This document shows positions 34,505-42,676 of a DNA stretch of 64,000 nt, one piece after another (positions within the stretch are counted from its first letter, which is position 1; every line of letters starts with the position of its first letter). The translations under genes were made by a program, and so were the position numbers. The notes beneath the pieces were generated by a model, which was given only the letters and a program-made list of their open reading frames with translations, ran no database searches and was not told the DNA's origin. This DNA is from Paenibacillus sp. 1001270B_150601_E10 (GTDB taxonomy: Bacteria; Bacillota; Bacilli; Paenibacillales; Paenibacillaceae): assembly GCF_015558675.1 (NCBI RefSeq), contig NZ_JADMOL010000003.1:527574-591573 (forward strand). Direction: 5' to 3'.

Positions 34505-35200
34505 CTATGTGGTATGGCCATCATTTTTATACACATCAATAAACAATTCGTGTTTCGCGTTCACTTCAGCGACGAACACATCTTTCTCCTGCAGTCCCCG
34601 TTTGTTGAGCTCGCGTCTTAGCCATTCGGCATCTTTTTCTATTTGCTCAAGCTCCTTCTCTAATATCTCACCATCCATCAATACAATGATCGGTTCATGC
34701 TGGCCGGCAAGCTCTTCCCTCATTTTGCTTAAGGTTAAGGGCTGATGCTCATGCTTGAGCAGAACATTAATGTCGCCAGTCGGCTCCATGATGGCAAATT
34801 CCACATCTGATAATTGAAAAGCATTATGATTGCGTAGCTGTGTCATCAGCTCATCAATAGTTAAGCGCTCCTTGCGCATATTATGTTCCAAGAGCCGCCC
34901 CTTCTTTATAATGACGGTTCCCTTGCTGTCCATGAGATCTCGGAATCGCTTGCTCTTCAACTGCGCCCAGGCCAAGGCGAAGGAAGTCAGCACCCAGACC
35001 ATCAATGGAACAAATCCAGTCATCCAATCATCGATGGGACTTTGCGCGATGGTGGCAATCATGCTTCCCAGCGTCAATCCCGTCATATATTCAAATAAGG
35101 ATAACTGGGATACTTGCCGTTTGCCTAGGAACTTCGTCATGAATAACAAGAGCGCCATGGCAAACCAGGTCTTTGCGACTAACACCATCAATTCATTCAT
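34505..35200 (-). CDS. DUF421 membrane protein (YetF/YdfR family)
   Basis: A 231-residue protein with three membrane helices (about 5-22, 38-54, 62-80) and a cytoplasmic tail with the DUF421 (PF04239) core: FRDLMDSKGTVIIKKGRLLE and ERLTIDELMTQLRNHNAFQLSDVEFAIME. FLGKRQVSQLSLFEYMTGLTLGS is a typical second-helix entry. In spore-formers, 2Duf-type members of this family affect spore inner-membrane properties and germination; a similar role here is only possible. Confidence 0.88.
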   Translation of the reverse strand: MNELMVLVAKTWFAMALLLFMTKFLGKRQVSQLSLFEYMTGLTLGSMIATIAQSPIDDWMTGFVPLMVWVLTSFALAWAQLKSKRFRDLMDSKGTVIIKKGRLLEHNMRKERLTIDELMTQLRNHNAFQLSDVEFAIMEPTGDINVLLKHEHQPLTLSKMREELAGQHEPIIVLMDGEILEKELEQIEKDAEWLRRELNKRGLQEKDVFVAEVNAKHELFIDVYKNDGHTT

Positions 35201-35410
35201 GGCTCCTCCTCCTACATGTGTAGGATGAGCAAACCATAGTCATTTTATCTGTAGGACTCGTCTGACAGGGTTGTGAGATCTAGGAACAAAGATACTTGTT
35301 TATTTTACAAGGAATGATCGAAAAAATAAAACTACAAAATGTCATATGTAAATATTTAGGCGTGGAATCCTGATTTTTTAGGCTTAATTTCAATTATTTT
35401 GCATATAAAA

Positions 35411-35438
35411 AAGCAGCCAAGATTGCTCTTGACTGCTT
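35411..35438 (-). terminator. Terminator of the rpsF-ssb-rpsR operon
   Basis: On the minus strand AAGCAGTCAAGAGCAATCTTGGCTGCTT forms a stem followed by TTTTATATG. Confidence 0.88.
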
Positions 35439-35451
35439 CTCTATATAAACC

Positions 35452-35724
35452 TTACTCCGTAGTGTAAGGTAACAATGCAACTTGACGGGAACGTTTGATT
35501 GCAATCGTCAACATGCGTTGATATTTTGCACTTGTACCAGTCACACGACGTGGCAAGATTTTGCCGCGCTCGCTGATGAATTTTTTCAACAAATCAATAT
35601 CTTTGTAGTCGATATGTTGAATTTTGTTCGCTGTGAAGTAACAAACTTTACGACGCTTATTACGTCCACGACGACCGTTGAATTTACGCTCGCTGCGCTC
35701 AGAACCTTCTTGTCTTACGCTCAT
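35452..35724 (-). CDS. rpsR: Small ribosomal subunit protein S18
   Basis: A 90-residue protein. The ATG at 35724 has AAAGGAG nine bases upstream; a TTG three codons before is inside this spacing. The basic N terminus ([20 protein letters not shown]) and the core [40 protein letters not shown] identify S18. It pairs with S6 on the 30S platform; both are in this operon with ssb. Confidence 0.97.
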   Translation of the reverse strand: MSVRQEGSERSERKFNGRRGRNKRRKVCYFTANKIQHIDYKDIDLLKKFISERGKILPRRVTGTSAKYQRMLTIAIKRSRQVALLPYTTE

Positions 35725-35771
35725 TGTGTTCAACTCCTTTGTTTAAAAATCCCGTTTTCTAAGCAAGCTGC

Positions 35772-36269
35772 TTAGAATGGCAAATCATCATCCGATATAT
35801 CAATCGGCTTGCCGTCGTCTGAGAACGGATCCGCTGATGGTCCGCGAGAATAGCCAGAGTTATTGCTGCGTGCGTTGGAGTTTCCGGATGGTGCACTATA
35901 GCTAGGTCCACCGCCGCCACCCATATCGTCACGATAGCCTCCGCTATCACGATTGGATTCCAAGAAACGAACATTATCGGCAATAACTTCAGTCACGTAT
36001 ACACGACGACCTTCGTTATTCTCATAATTCCGTACTTGAATACGCCCTTCCACAGCTGTCAGACGACCTTTGCGCAAATAATTGGCACATGTCTCTGCTA
36101 ACTGTCTCCAGGTGACAACTGGAATGAAATCCGCCTCACGCTCTCCGCCTTGGCTGGAGAACGGTCTGTCCACTGCGAGGGTAAATTGCGTTACCGCAAC
36201 ACCTGCCGGAGTATAGCGTAGTTCAGGGTCCTTTGTCAGACGACCAATCAAGATCACGCGATTTAACAT
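35772..36269 (-). CDS. ssb: Single-stranded DNA-binding protein
   Basis: A 165-residue SSB. The OB fold covers about 1-110 with [20 protein letters not shown] at the start and [20 protein letters not shown] in the middle. A Gly/Ser/Asn-rich linker leads to the acidic C-terminal peptide ending DDDLPF, which recruits replication and repair partners. AGGAGGGA precedes the ATG. Located between rpsF and rpsR as in B. subtilis ssbA. Confidence 0.97.
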   Translation of the reverse strand: MLNRVILIGRLTKDPELRYTPAGVAVTQFTLAVDRPFSSQGGEREADFIPVVTWRQLAETCANYLRKGRLTAVEGRIQVRNYENNEGRRVYVTEVIADNVRFLESNRDSGGYRDDMGGGGGPSYSAPSGNSNARSNNSGYSRGPSADPFSDDGKPIDISDDDLPF

Positions 36270-36312
36270 CGTATCCCTCCTTCGACAACTGCATTACAAA
36301 TCATGGATGGCA

Positions 36313-36597
36313 TTAAGCCACATCGTTTACGACGAGATGACGAATGACTTCATCAGCGATTTTGAGCTGACGGTCAACTTCCGCTACAACAGCTGGTTCT
36401 GCTGTGAAGTTTACCAACACATAGATACCATCACGGAATTTCTTGATCTCGTACGCAAGACGGCGTTTACCCATCACATCATGCTTTGTAATTTCACCGC
36501 CGTTAGAGATGACGCCTTGGAACTTCTCAACAGTAGCTGTAACCACATCCTGCTCCAAGTCTGGACGAAGAATGTACATCAATTCGTACTTGCGCAT
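36313..36597 (-). CDS. rpsF: Small ribosomal subunit protein S6
   Basis: A 94-residue protein beginning MRKYELMYILRPDLEQDVV, with GKRRLAYEIKKFRDGIYVLV and KIADEVIRHLVV further on. GGGAGGTGAAAG precedes this ATG; the open frame extends 47 codons upstream, but without support. First gene of rpsF-ssb-rpsR. In B. subtilis ychF precedes this operon; here a divergent small gene does. Confidence 0.97.
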   Translation of the reverse strand: MRKYELMYILRPDLEQDVVTATVEKFQGVISNGGEITKHDVMGKRRLAYEIKKFRDGIYVLVNFTAEPAVVAEVDRQLKIADEVIRHLVVNDVA

Positions 36598-36821
36598 ATC
36601 TTTCACCTCCCTATGGACATTGGCCCTTGATCTTAAGTCAAGAGCAAGGAGCACGAGCCTACAAACTCGCACTAAAATAATATAACAAAACTTGACGCAA
36701 GAAGCAACTAAAAGCCATTTCCACGTTCTAAATGACAATCGTTGTTACTTATAGAGAGGGCGTGCGATACACACACTACTCTTTGCAAGTCCAATACAGC
36801 TCTCGACAGGAGGTAACCACC

Positions 36822-37016
36822 ATGGGTGAACGTACGGAATACAATCCAGGCGACCGCGCTCCCAATGATGCGATCTACATGGAGGTAGGCGAAGCAAGCT
36901 TCCACACCGAAATTCAGAATCCGAAGCAAATTAAGCTGAAAAAAGGCGAGCGATTCCCTGAGACGACAAATAAGGATCGCAAGTGGAAGAAAAAATCCCA
37001 CGCGCTGACACATTAA
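36822..37016 (+). CDS. yjzC: YjzC-like small protein
   Basis: A 64-residue protein; the ATG at 36822 has AGGAGGTAA seven bases upstream, so the 30 codons before it are leader. The sequence MGERTEYNPGDRAPNDAIYM, then KQIKLKKGERFPETTNKDRKWKKK, is the YjzC pattern: a GERTxFxPGDxAPNxG start and a lysine-rich NPKxIKLxKGDxFP end. Function is unknown; the family is restricted to Bacillales. Divergent from rpsF, with which it shares the promoter region. Confidence 0.82.
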   Translation: MGERTEYNPGDRAPNDAIYMEVGEASFHTEIQNPKQIKLKKGERFPETTNKDRKWKKKSHALTH

Positions 37017-37120
37017 ATTTTTTCACACGGCATGTATAAAAGCTCTTATCGATAACCATAATAATGACTGACGGTGCAAGCGAGGTGTCGTTCCATTGAA
37101 CAGTGGAGTGTTTGTACCAA

Positions 37121-37270
37121 GTGAGGTTGACTAACAGAATCTTAGAACATGAAGAGAAGCGAGGGGTTGTGCTAAAGACAAGTTTGTCTAAACACACGCA
37201 TTCATGGCTATTAGCTCATGAAGAAGATCCAAGCTATTCAGAATGCGATAAGGAAAAGTTGTCAGAATAA
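37121..37270 (+). CDS. Possible small charged protein
   Basis: A 49-residue frame from a GTG: MRLTNRILEHEEKRGVVLKT followed by SLSKHTHSWLLAHEEDPSYS and an acidic end. The amino-acid composition is protein-like and a terminator lies 16 nt after the stop. No good ribosome site precedes the GTG, and other starts are possible, so the call is weak. No family recognised. Confidence 0.33.
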   Translation: MRLTNRILEHEEKRGVVLKTSLSKHTHSWLLAHEEDPSYSECDKEKLSE

Positions 37271-37285
37271 CGCACCGTCAACCAG

Positions 37286-37316
37286 AAAAAGACCTCGTCT
37301 ATGGCGAGGTCTTTTC
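37286..37316. terminator. Bidirectional terminator
   Basis: AAAAAGACCTCG and CGAGGTCTTTT flank a 7-base loop, with A and T runs on both sides. It separates the plus-strand small frame from the convergent gene at 37322. Confidence 0.85.
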
Positions 37317-37321
37317 ATGAT

Positions 37322-37708
37322 TTACATCTTCTGTTGATCCTCATAATGGGTCTTAGGTACGCTTAACATCCGAATTAGCCCGCTCCCCGCAATAAAGAAG
37401 ACAACGGCTCCGCTTCCTGATAGCAGCCAATCCTGCTCTGTAGCATGAATCATGCTGAATTGAAAGGAAACAAATGTAATAACCGATAGCAAACCGATAT
37501 ATATCGCTTTATGTCTCGATTCTTCACGATCTAGCATTTGGGTGTAGACAGGCATGGATAACAATAAAGCTGCAATAAGCGTCGCAGATGCAGCATAGAC
37601 GAACACCTGACCAACCCAGGTCCAATTAGGCGCGATCAAAGGAATTTCCTTGGAGACAAAAGCAAACAATAGCCCGAGCACCAGCAAAAACAAATTCCAT
37701 TTCATCAT
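37322..37708 (-). CDS. Hypothetical four-helix membrane protein
   Basis: A 128-residue protein starting at either of two adjacent ATGs (37708 or 37705) after AAGGTG. Four hydrophobic segments (about 4-18, 28-50, 62-80, 88-106) alternate with short loops, and the C terminus is polar. No family is recognised. Stands alone between the terminator at 37286 and the divergent zinc-ribbon gene. Confidence 0.6.
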   Translation of the reverse strand: MMKWNLFLLVLGLLFAFVSKEIPLIAPNWTWVGQVFVYAASATLIAALLLSMPVYTQMLDREESRHKAIYIGLLSVITFVSFQFSMIHATEQDWLLSGSGAVVFFIAGSGLIRMLSVPKTHYEDQQKM

Positions 37709-37954
37709 TTCACACCTTCTTTCATCCAACCGTAACCGGCTTGAAGGAAGTCTATATGGTATTCCTATGCAATCCCGTTACCTACGGTTCCCTCTCCTTG
37801 ACGGTTTTGAAAAATAAATGACTTAACACTAACATCCAAGTACACGAGTTCTTTTCTTTAACTGAGAGTTCCGACATTAGAACGTAAAGAAATGACATCT
37901 ATAGTTGATAAACTGCGTATTACCTATTATTCCCTAATAGAGAGGATTGATAAC

Positions 37955-38197
37955 GTGAGAATTGAGGATGCAATTCAGGAGCGATTCAAATGTTCAAAAT
38001 GCGGTGGTCATACGTGTCATACGAAAGAGGTGGCCATGACAGGGACAGGACTTAGCAAGCTGCTTGATATTCAGCACAATCATTATTTATTTGTCTCATG
38101 TGGAACCTGCGGCTATGTTGAAATATATAATCCAAAGATTTTAGAAGGCAAATCAAGAGGACAGCTTGGAACGGTATTGGATATATTATTTGGGTAG
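37955..38197 (+). CDS. Nucleic-acid-binding zinc-ribbon protein (COG3478/YpzJ-like)
   Basis: An 80-residue protein. The GTG at 37955 is preferred: GAGAGG lies nine bases upstream and homologues are about this long; a frame from 37892 exists without a ribosome site. Four cysteines form C-x2-C (FKCSKCGGHTC) and C-x2-C (VSCGTCGYVEIY), a one-domain zinc ribbon. GTGLSKLLDIQHNHYLFVSC matches the 'predicted nucleic-acid-binding Zn-ribbon' family. Molecular role not known. Confidence 0.75.
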   Translation: MRIEDAIQERFKCSKCGGHTCHTKEVAMTGTGLSKLLDIQHNHYLFVSCGTCGYVEIYNPKILEGKSRGQLGTVLDILFG

Positions 38198-38222
38198 AAG
38201 ATCGGGCTTTGAATAAAAAATA

Positions 38223-38245
38223 CCTCTTACCTAGTTGGTAAGAGG
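38223..38245. terminator. Terminator shared by the zinc-ribbon gene and tRNA-Ser
   Basis: CCTCTTACC and GGTAAGAGG form a perfect 9-bp stem around TAGTT. On the minus strand it is followed by TATTTTTTATTC, a good U tract for tRNA-Ser transcription. Confidence 0.85.
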
Positions 38246-38280
38246 CATTCTTATGTATAACGAAAGTTAAAGTTAAATGG

Positions 38281-38371
38281 TGGCGGAAAGGGTGGGATTC
38301 GAACCCACGCACGCCTCGCGACGCCTAGTTGATTTCGAGTCAACCCCCTTGGACCACTTGGGTACCTTTCC
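38281..38371 (-). tRNA. tRNA-Ser(CGA)
   Basis: A 91-nt class II tRNA on the minus strand. The acceptor stem is GGAAAGG / CCTTTCC with G73 and an encoded CCA. The anticodon loop CTCGAAA in stem GTTGA/TCAAC reads UCG. The long variable arm (GCGTCGCGAGGCGT region) is typical of serine tRNAs, and the T loop is GGTTCGAATCC. Confidence 0.97.
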
Positions 38372-38413
38372 ACAGCATAACTGATTGTAGCATATCTGTA
38401 AGCGGGATGCAAT

Positions 38414-38457
38414 AGGACAACTTCCTCTTTAGTGGAAATGTTGTCCTGTTTTTTTTC
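38414..38457 (+). terminator. Plus-strand terminator upstream of tRNA-Ser
   Basis: AGGACAAC and GTTGTCCT with TTCC/GGAA inside form the stem, followed by GTTTTTTTT on the plus strand. It points against the tRNA and could stop antisense read-through. Confidence 0.7.
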
Positions 38458-38485
38458 ATGTAATTTTCTCTCCAAATAAACAAGA

Positions 38486-38523
38486 AAAAAGCAGCCTAAG
38501 GGCTAATAACACCTTAAGCTGCT
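38486..38523 (-). terminator. Terminator of the mscS-DUF951 operon
   Basis: On the minus strand AGCAGC-TT-AAGG and CCTT-AG-GCTGCT form the stem, followed by TTTTTTCTTG. Confidence 0.85.
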
Positions 38524-38553
38524 CTTATTTTATCGCATTGGTGATGCATTGGC

Positions 38554-38760
38554 TTACTCTGAAGATGAAGAAGTGGATCGCAGCACCTTTTTCATACTTT
38601 TTTCGAACTTGGCTCGCGGCAGAAGCACGCTGTGCTTGCAGCCTACACATTTGATCCGAATATCCATCCCCATGCGAATAATCTCCATCTCATTGGTTCC
38701 ACAAGGATGGGGCTTCTTCATCATGACGATGTCCCCTAATTGAAAGCTTTTAGACTCCAC
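38554..38760 (-). CDS. yyzM: DUF951 protein (YyzM)
   Basis: A 68-residue protein. The start is a GTG at 38760 with AAGGAGG eight bases upstream; it overlaps the last codons of the mscS-like gene. The hallmark MKKPHPCGTNEMEIIRMGMD, then IRIKCVGCKHSVLLPRAKFE, defines the family: one CG and one C-x2-C, which may bind metal. In Bacillales it is placed between mscS-like and ychF genes and is of unknown function. Here ychF is missing. Confidence 0.88.
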   Translation of the reverse strand: MESKSFQLGDIVMMKKPHPCGTNEMEIIRMGMDIRIKCVGCKHSVLLPRAKFEKSMKKVLRSTSSSSE

Positions 38761-39679
38761 CTGCTTTGCCTCCTTCATCACGCTGGAATGTAACCAAGCG
38801 AGGATATGGAATTTCTATATGATGCTCATCAAATGCCTTTTTAAGCTCTAGCTTAATCTTACGCCCTACACCAGCCTGTGTATAGGGTTTGCACTCCGCT
38901 GTTACTCGGATAATAATCTCTGAAGCCCCCATATTCTGAATGCCCAACACAGATGGCTCACTTACGACATCCGCACATCGTTCAGGCAGCTTTGCTAAAG
39001 TCTGCTCAATCACGGACGTTACTCTCTCCACATCCTCTTCATAGGAGACCGACATGTCCACAACCGCAATCGAATTGTTCAATGAAAAATTGGTCACTTC
39101 ATTAATGGCACCATTCGGAATAATATGGACCTCTCCTGTCCAGCTGTGAATTCGCGTTGATCGAAGTCCGATCATCTCCACCGTTCCAAGAGATTGTCCC
39201 ACCTGAATGACATCCCCGACCGCAAACTGATCTTCAAAGACGATAAAGAAGCCTGTCATGACGTCTTTAACTAGACTCTGTGCACCAAAACCAATCGCCA
39301 ACCCGACAACCCCCGCACCTGCAATAAGCGGTGCCAAATTAATATGGAATATCGATAGGACGACAAGAATCATAATAAAGTTCATGGAAAGGGAGACAAT
39401 GTTCTTTAGAAGCTTCCCTACTGTTACGAGTCTCCGCGGGTTCATGTTGACCCTCTTATGCTCTTTCGCAGCCATCGTACGATTGATCATGCCGTGGATC
39501 ACTCGAATAAGAATACGAGTAACAACAACAATCAAGATGATCTTGATCGCATTTAGCAAGAACATCTCCCATGTATTGGAGTCCGTCAACCAATCCCACA
39601 TGCTATTTTTCCATTTTTCAAATACCGTAAGTGTTTGTTCTATCGATTCTTCAGTAGAAGGTTCTGTCGCTAAAAACAT
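38750..39679 (-). CDS. Small-conductance mechanosensitive channel, MscS family
   Basis: A 309-residue protein. The ATG at 39679 has GAGAGG seven bases upstream and shares one base with the stop of the gene before it. Three membrane helices occur at about 35-60, 80-105 and 110-135. The pore helix and beta domain are recognisable in APLIAGAGVVGLAIGFGAQS and LVKDVMTGFFIVFEDQFAVGDVI. The C-terminal alpha/beta domain holds VDMSVSYEEDVERV. It corresponds to B. subtilis YyaE/YkuT-type channels protecting against hypo-osmotic shock. Confidence 0.92.
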   Translation of the reverse strand: MFLATEPSTEESIEQTLTVFEKWKNSMWDWLTDSNTWEMFLLNAIKIILIVVVTRILIRVIHGMINRTMAAKEHKRVNMNPRRLVTVGKLLKNIVSLSMNFIMILVVLSIFHINLAPLIAGAGVVGLAIGFGAQSLVKDVMTGFFIVFEDQFAVGDVIQVGQSLGTVEMIGLRSTRIHSWTGEVHIIPNGAINEVTNFSLNNSIAVVDMSVSYEEDVERVTSVIEQTLAKLPERCADVVSEPSVLGIQNMGASEIIIRVTAECKPYTQAGVGRKIKLELKKAFDEHHIEIPYPRLVTFQRDEGGKAGGV

Positions 39680-39966
39680 TAAGAATCCTCTCCTCCATTT
39701 CCTGTCCAAATACATCTATATGTATCCTTCGCCCATTGAAATAATCCCCGAATGACAACATTCTCATGGATAATGAGCTGCTTCACCTCTTCAAGTAACG
39801 ATTCATCAAAGCGAATGGACAATGCACAGCCTGCCGTAATTTCCTTCGGTGTTGGAAAGGTATCGATCTCCATATCCATGTACTCCATCAGCATTTCTGC
39901 TCGGAGAGCCTGCTGCGTAGAGTCAAAAGACATCACGACTCCTGGATCTTTCTCTATGTCGTTCAT
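39679..39966 (-). CDS. DUF3343 protein (putative Se/S carrier-like)
   Basis: A 95-residue protein. The ATG at 39966 follows GGAAGAGG; the frame runs 28 codons farther without support. The core VVMSFDSTQQALRAEMLMEY followed by TFPTPKEITAGCALSIRF is the DUF3343 pattern with a single conserved cysteine, the feature that led to the 'putative Se/S carrier' description. A cysteine desulfurase lies 1.4 kb upstream, separated by yyaC and a DUF4446 gene. A sulfur-relay function is inference. Confidence 0.82.
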   Translation of the reverse strand: MNDIEKDPGVVMSFDSTQQALRAEMLMEYMDMEIDTFPTPKEITAGCALSIRFDESLLEEVKQLIIHENVVIRGLFQWAKDTYRCIWTGNGGEDS

Positions 39967-40027
39967 GATTCCTCTTCCTTGCCTCCCACTGCTAGAGTAT
40001 CGATAGACGGTTGATGGTTTTCCTCTA

Positions 40028-40159
40028 CTACATGAACAAAAGATCCTCAAGATATCTGTAGTCTGATCCCTTCTTTAACTGAATATGAATGAAGCGGAGA
40101 GGTTCAAACAACAGCTTACGCAATCTCTTATTAAGGTCTTTTAGCTCTTTCTTCTTCAT
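40028..40159 (-). CDS. Possible small basic protein upstream of DUF3343
   Basis: A 43-residue frame, MKKKELKDLNKRLRKLLFEP followed by LRFIHIQLKKGSDYRYLEDL and LFM. It is basic and strongly helical. No clear ribosome site precedes it, which lowers confidence. It lies in the same direction as DUF3343 and mscS, in the promoter region between them and the divergent yyaC. Confidence 0.35.
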   Translation of the reverse strand: MKKKELKDLNKRLRKLLFEPLRFIHIQLKKGSDYRYLEDLLFM

Positions 40160-40266
40160 CTATCATTCTTTCGTCCACCTGTATAGCAAAGTGCTCCAAA
40201 CGTATAAAACTACCCCTAAATTCATATACTAAATAATACCATGAATATCGAAACGGAGGCTTGCTC

Positions 40267-40854
40267 ATGCTGTCATTCCCATTATTTCGACCTTCTCCTG
40301 ATCCAAACCCAGTTCCTGCTAAGATTGCACATGACCATCCAGATGCTGAGCTTTTGATTCTAAAAGCATTAGGCGATCACTTGCAGCTTTGCAAAGAACA
40401 GGCCCCGATAACCGTTGTATGCATAGGCACCGATCGATCCACAGGAGATTGCCTTGGGCCGCTCGTTGGCAGCCGCTTGGCGAAGTATAACAGCAATGAG
40501 TATATCACACTTGGAACGCTTCATCAGCCTGTCCATGCGATGAATCTCCAAGATACCTTACAAGAGCTAAAACATAACTATCCAAATGCCTTCACCATTG
40601 CGATTGATGCCTGCTTAGGCCAAAGCAGCAGTGTGGGGCATATTCAAATTCAAGCCGGACCTGTCCACCCTGGAGCAGGTGTAAATAAACAATTACCTCC
40701 GGTCGGCGATATGCATGTTACGGGCATCGTCAACATCGGAGGCTTTATGGAATACTTTGTGCTGCAGAATACGCGTCTGCATCTTGTTATGAATATGGCG
40801 GATAAAATTGCGGAGTGCTTGCACGTGGCACTTACCCAACCACGTCTCAGCTAA
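40267..40854 (+). CDS. yyaC: Spore protease-like protein YyaC
   Basis: A 195-residue protein. The ATG at 40267 has GGAGG seven bases upstream; a TTG two codons before lies inside the spacing. It belongs to the YyaC family (DUF1256, PF06866) of Gpr-like fold proteins: VVCIGTDRSTGDCLGPLVGS and FTIAIDACLGQSSSVGHIQI with the conserved D-C pair. The gene is expressed during sporulation in Bacillus and its exact substrate is unknown. It is one of the few plus-strand genes here, and its end overlaps the convergent DUF4446 gene by four bases. Confidence 0.92.
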   Translation: MLSFPLFRPSPDPNPVPAKIAHDHPDAELLILKALGDHLQLCKEQAPITVVCIGTDRSTGDCLGPLVGSRLAKYNSNEYITLGTLHQPVHAMNLQDTLQELKHNYPNAFTIAIDACLGQSSSVGHIQIQAGPVHPGAGVNKQLPPVGDMHVTGIVNIGGFMEYFVLQNTRLHLVMNMADKIAECLHVALTQPRLS

Positions 40855-41375
40855 TTTTCTTTCGGAAGATGAGCTTGAACTTTAGAGATGGCAGTCTCTA
40901 ACGAACGCTGTTCCTCTGGAGACAATGTATATTGGGATTGCCCCTTCTCTACTGGCTTAGCATAAACATACGTATGTTCACGACCATGAATCCCTGTTAA
41001 TACGATTCCATCATGGTCATCATTGATTAGAGCGAGGGAAAAGCTCAAATTATTGCCATACTCGCCAAAGGCATTGTAACGCTCAATACCAAGGTGAGCC
41101 GCATGCTCATGCACGCGTTGAAGCAGCTGTTTCATTTGTACCGCATGCTTCTCCTGCACCACATGCATCGATTCTAGATCCAAATTCATTTGCATGAGCA
41201 GTTCTTCTAAATTCTGAACCCCAGTTCCATTCATCATGCCTTCATAACGTCGTCTCATCTTGCTTAGCTTTACACTTTGCACAATAACAAGGATAAGTAA
41301 AAGTACAGACAAGCATGCTGTGCCAACAATTAAATAAGGCAGCCATTCTTTGATCATTTCATTCATCGAAGTCAA
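40851..41375 (-). CDS. DUF4446 membrane-anchored protein
   Basis: A 174-residue protein with an N-terminal membrane helix (about 12-34) followed by a coiled-coil (about 50-90: LMQMNLDLESMHVVQEKHAV) and a small C-terminal domain FGEYGNNLSFSLALINDDHDGIVLTGIHGREHTYVYAK. That C-terminal pattern is DUF4446 (PF14584). Common near parB in Bacillales and Clostridia; function unknown. Confidence 0.88.
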   Translation of the reverse strand: MTSMNEMIKEWLPYLIVGTACLSVLLLILVIVQSVKLSKMRRRYEGMMNGTGVQNLEELLMQMNLDLESMHVVQEKHAVQMKQLLQRVHEHAAHLGIERYNAFGEYGNNLSFSLALINDDHDGIVLTGIHGREHTYVYAKPVEKGQSQYTLSPEEQRSLETAISKVQAHLPKEN

Positions 41376-41396
41376 TCTCCTGCTTCCAATATGAAG

Positions 41397-42560
41397 TTAA
41401 CCTTTCTTGCTTATGTGCTCTATAGCTTCCAATACATCATCCACTTGCTGCTCCGTTGTATTCCAGCCGACGCTCACACGTACAGCCCCTTCTTTCAAGG
41501 TCCCAGCGGTACGATGTGCAAGCGGAGAACAATGATACCCCGCTCTAACCGCTATCCCATACTCCCGATCCAAGCGGAACGCACATGCCGCCGCATCCAT
41601 ATGCTCTGAATGGAACGAAACGATCCCTGTACGCGCTTGTCCGATTTCTGGCCCGAGCCAGCGAATGCCTTTTATCCCCTGCAAGCCACAAAGAATACGC
41701 TGCGTAAGCGCCCATTCCTTAGTATAAAAGTTCTCGACCGTTTCATGCAGAAGGAATCTGACGCCTGCTTCCAGCCCAGCAATTCCAATGGTATTCGGGG
41801 TTCCTGCCTCATAGCAATCTGGTCTCGTCGTCGGGTGGTAAACCGAATCGGAGTGGCTTCCAGTTCCTCCTTGCATGAGAGGTCTTAATTCCAATTCCGG
41901 GTGAATATATAATCCTCCGGTTCCGGAAGGACCAAGAAGCCCTTTATGACCAGGGAAAGCCAACATATCCACTTCCATCTGCTCCACATCAATGGGAAGC
42001 AAGCCTGCCGATTGGGCGGCATCGACCAGAACTTTTGCTCCTTTGTCATGAGCGAGCTTGGTGATCTGATCAACAGGAAGAATAGAACCCAGTACATTCG
42101 AGCTATGATTGCAAACAACAAGACGTGTACGAGGAGTAAAAGCCTTCTCCAGCACATCCAAATCCAATCGCCCGGATTCATCTGTCTCTATTACGGTTAC
42201 CGTGATATTTTTCTCTATTTTCAACGATTCTAAGGGTCGACTTACCGAATTGTGCTCTACAGAGGTGGTAATAATATGGTCACCTGCTTCAATAAAGCCA
42301 TGAAGTGCGGTGTTGAGAGCCATCGTTGTATTTAACATAAAAGCGATATCCATCGGATTCCGAACATGAAACAATTCTGCCAGAGCCATTCGAGCTCTCA
42401 TCAGTCGTTTGCCGGCTCGTACCGCCATCGTATGTCCCCCGCGCCCGGGATTGGCGCCTTCCTCACGCATCGCTTTTTCCATGGCACCCCATACAGGATC
42501 TGGCTTTGGCCAAGATGTCGCAGCATGATCCATATAAAGAATCGGTTGATCACTCTTCAC
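41397..42560 (-). CDS. Cysteine desulfurase-family PLP enzyme
   Basis: A 387-residue protein. Two tandem GTGs follow AAGGAGG; the second (42560) has seven-base spacing and is used. Fold-type I aminotransferase class V features are all present: MDHAATSWPKPDPVW at the start, the PLP-binding histidine in THSVEHNSVSR-like TTSVEHNSVSR, Asp in LVDAAQSAG, Schiff-base Lys in AFPGHKGLLGPSGTGG and the active cysteine in RAGYHCSPLAHRTAG. It belongs to the group known as 'cysteine desulfurase family protein', which releases sulfur or selenium from cysteine. No IscU or SufU is adjacent. Confidence 0.92.
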   Translation of the reverse strand: MKSDQPILYMDHAATSWPKPDPVWGAMEKAMREEGANPGRGGHTMAVRAGKRLMRARMALAELFHVRNPMDIAFMLNTTMALNTALHGFIEAGDHIITTSVEHNSVSRPLESLKIEKNITVTVIETDESGRLDLDVLEKAFTPRTRLVVCNHSSNVLGSILPVDQITKLAHDKGAKVLVDAAQSAGLLPIDVEQMEVDMLAFPGHKGLLGPSGTGGLYIHPELELRPLMQGGTGSHSDSVYHPTTRPDCYEAGTPNTIGIAGLEAGVRFLLHETVENFYTKEWALTQRILCGLQGIKGIRWLGPEIGQARTGIVSFHSEHMDAAACAFRLDREYGIAVRAGYHCSPLAHRTAGTLKEGAVRVSVGWNTTEQQVDDVLEAIEHISKKG

Positions 42561-42676
42561 CACTATACCTCCTTGAAGCAAGACAAGGGTTAAATTTCTG
42601 ATACAAAATGAGCCTGAACATAAAGATAGCATACTTAGCTTAATCCCATTTGGCACGGATCACAACTAAGTATGCT

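Noticed and set aside
40200..40245. Sigma-F/G promoter upstream of yyaC
   Set aside because: GTATA and a TATACTA-like -10 are present but spacing and the first base of the -10 do not fit well enough to claim.
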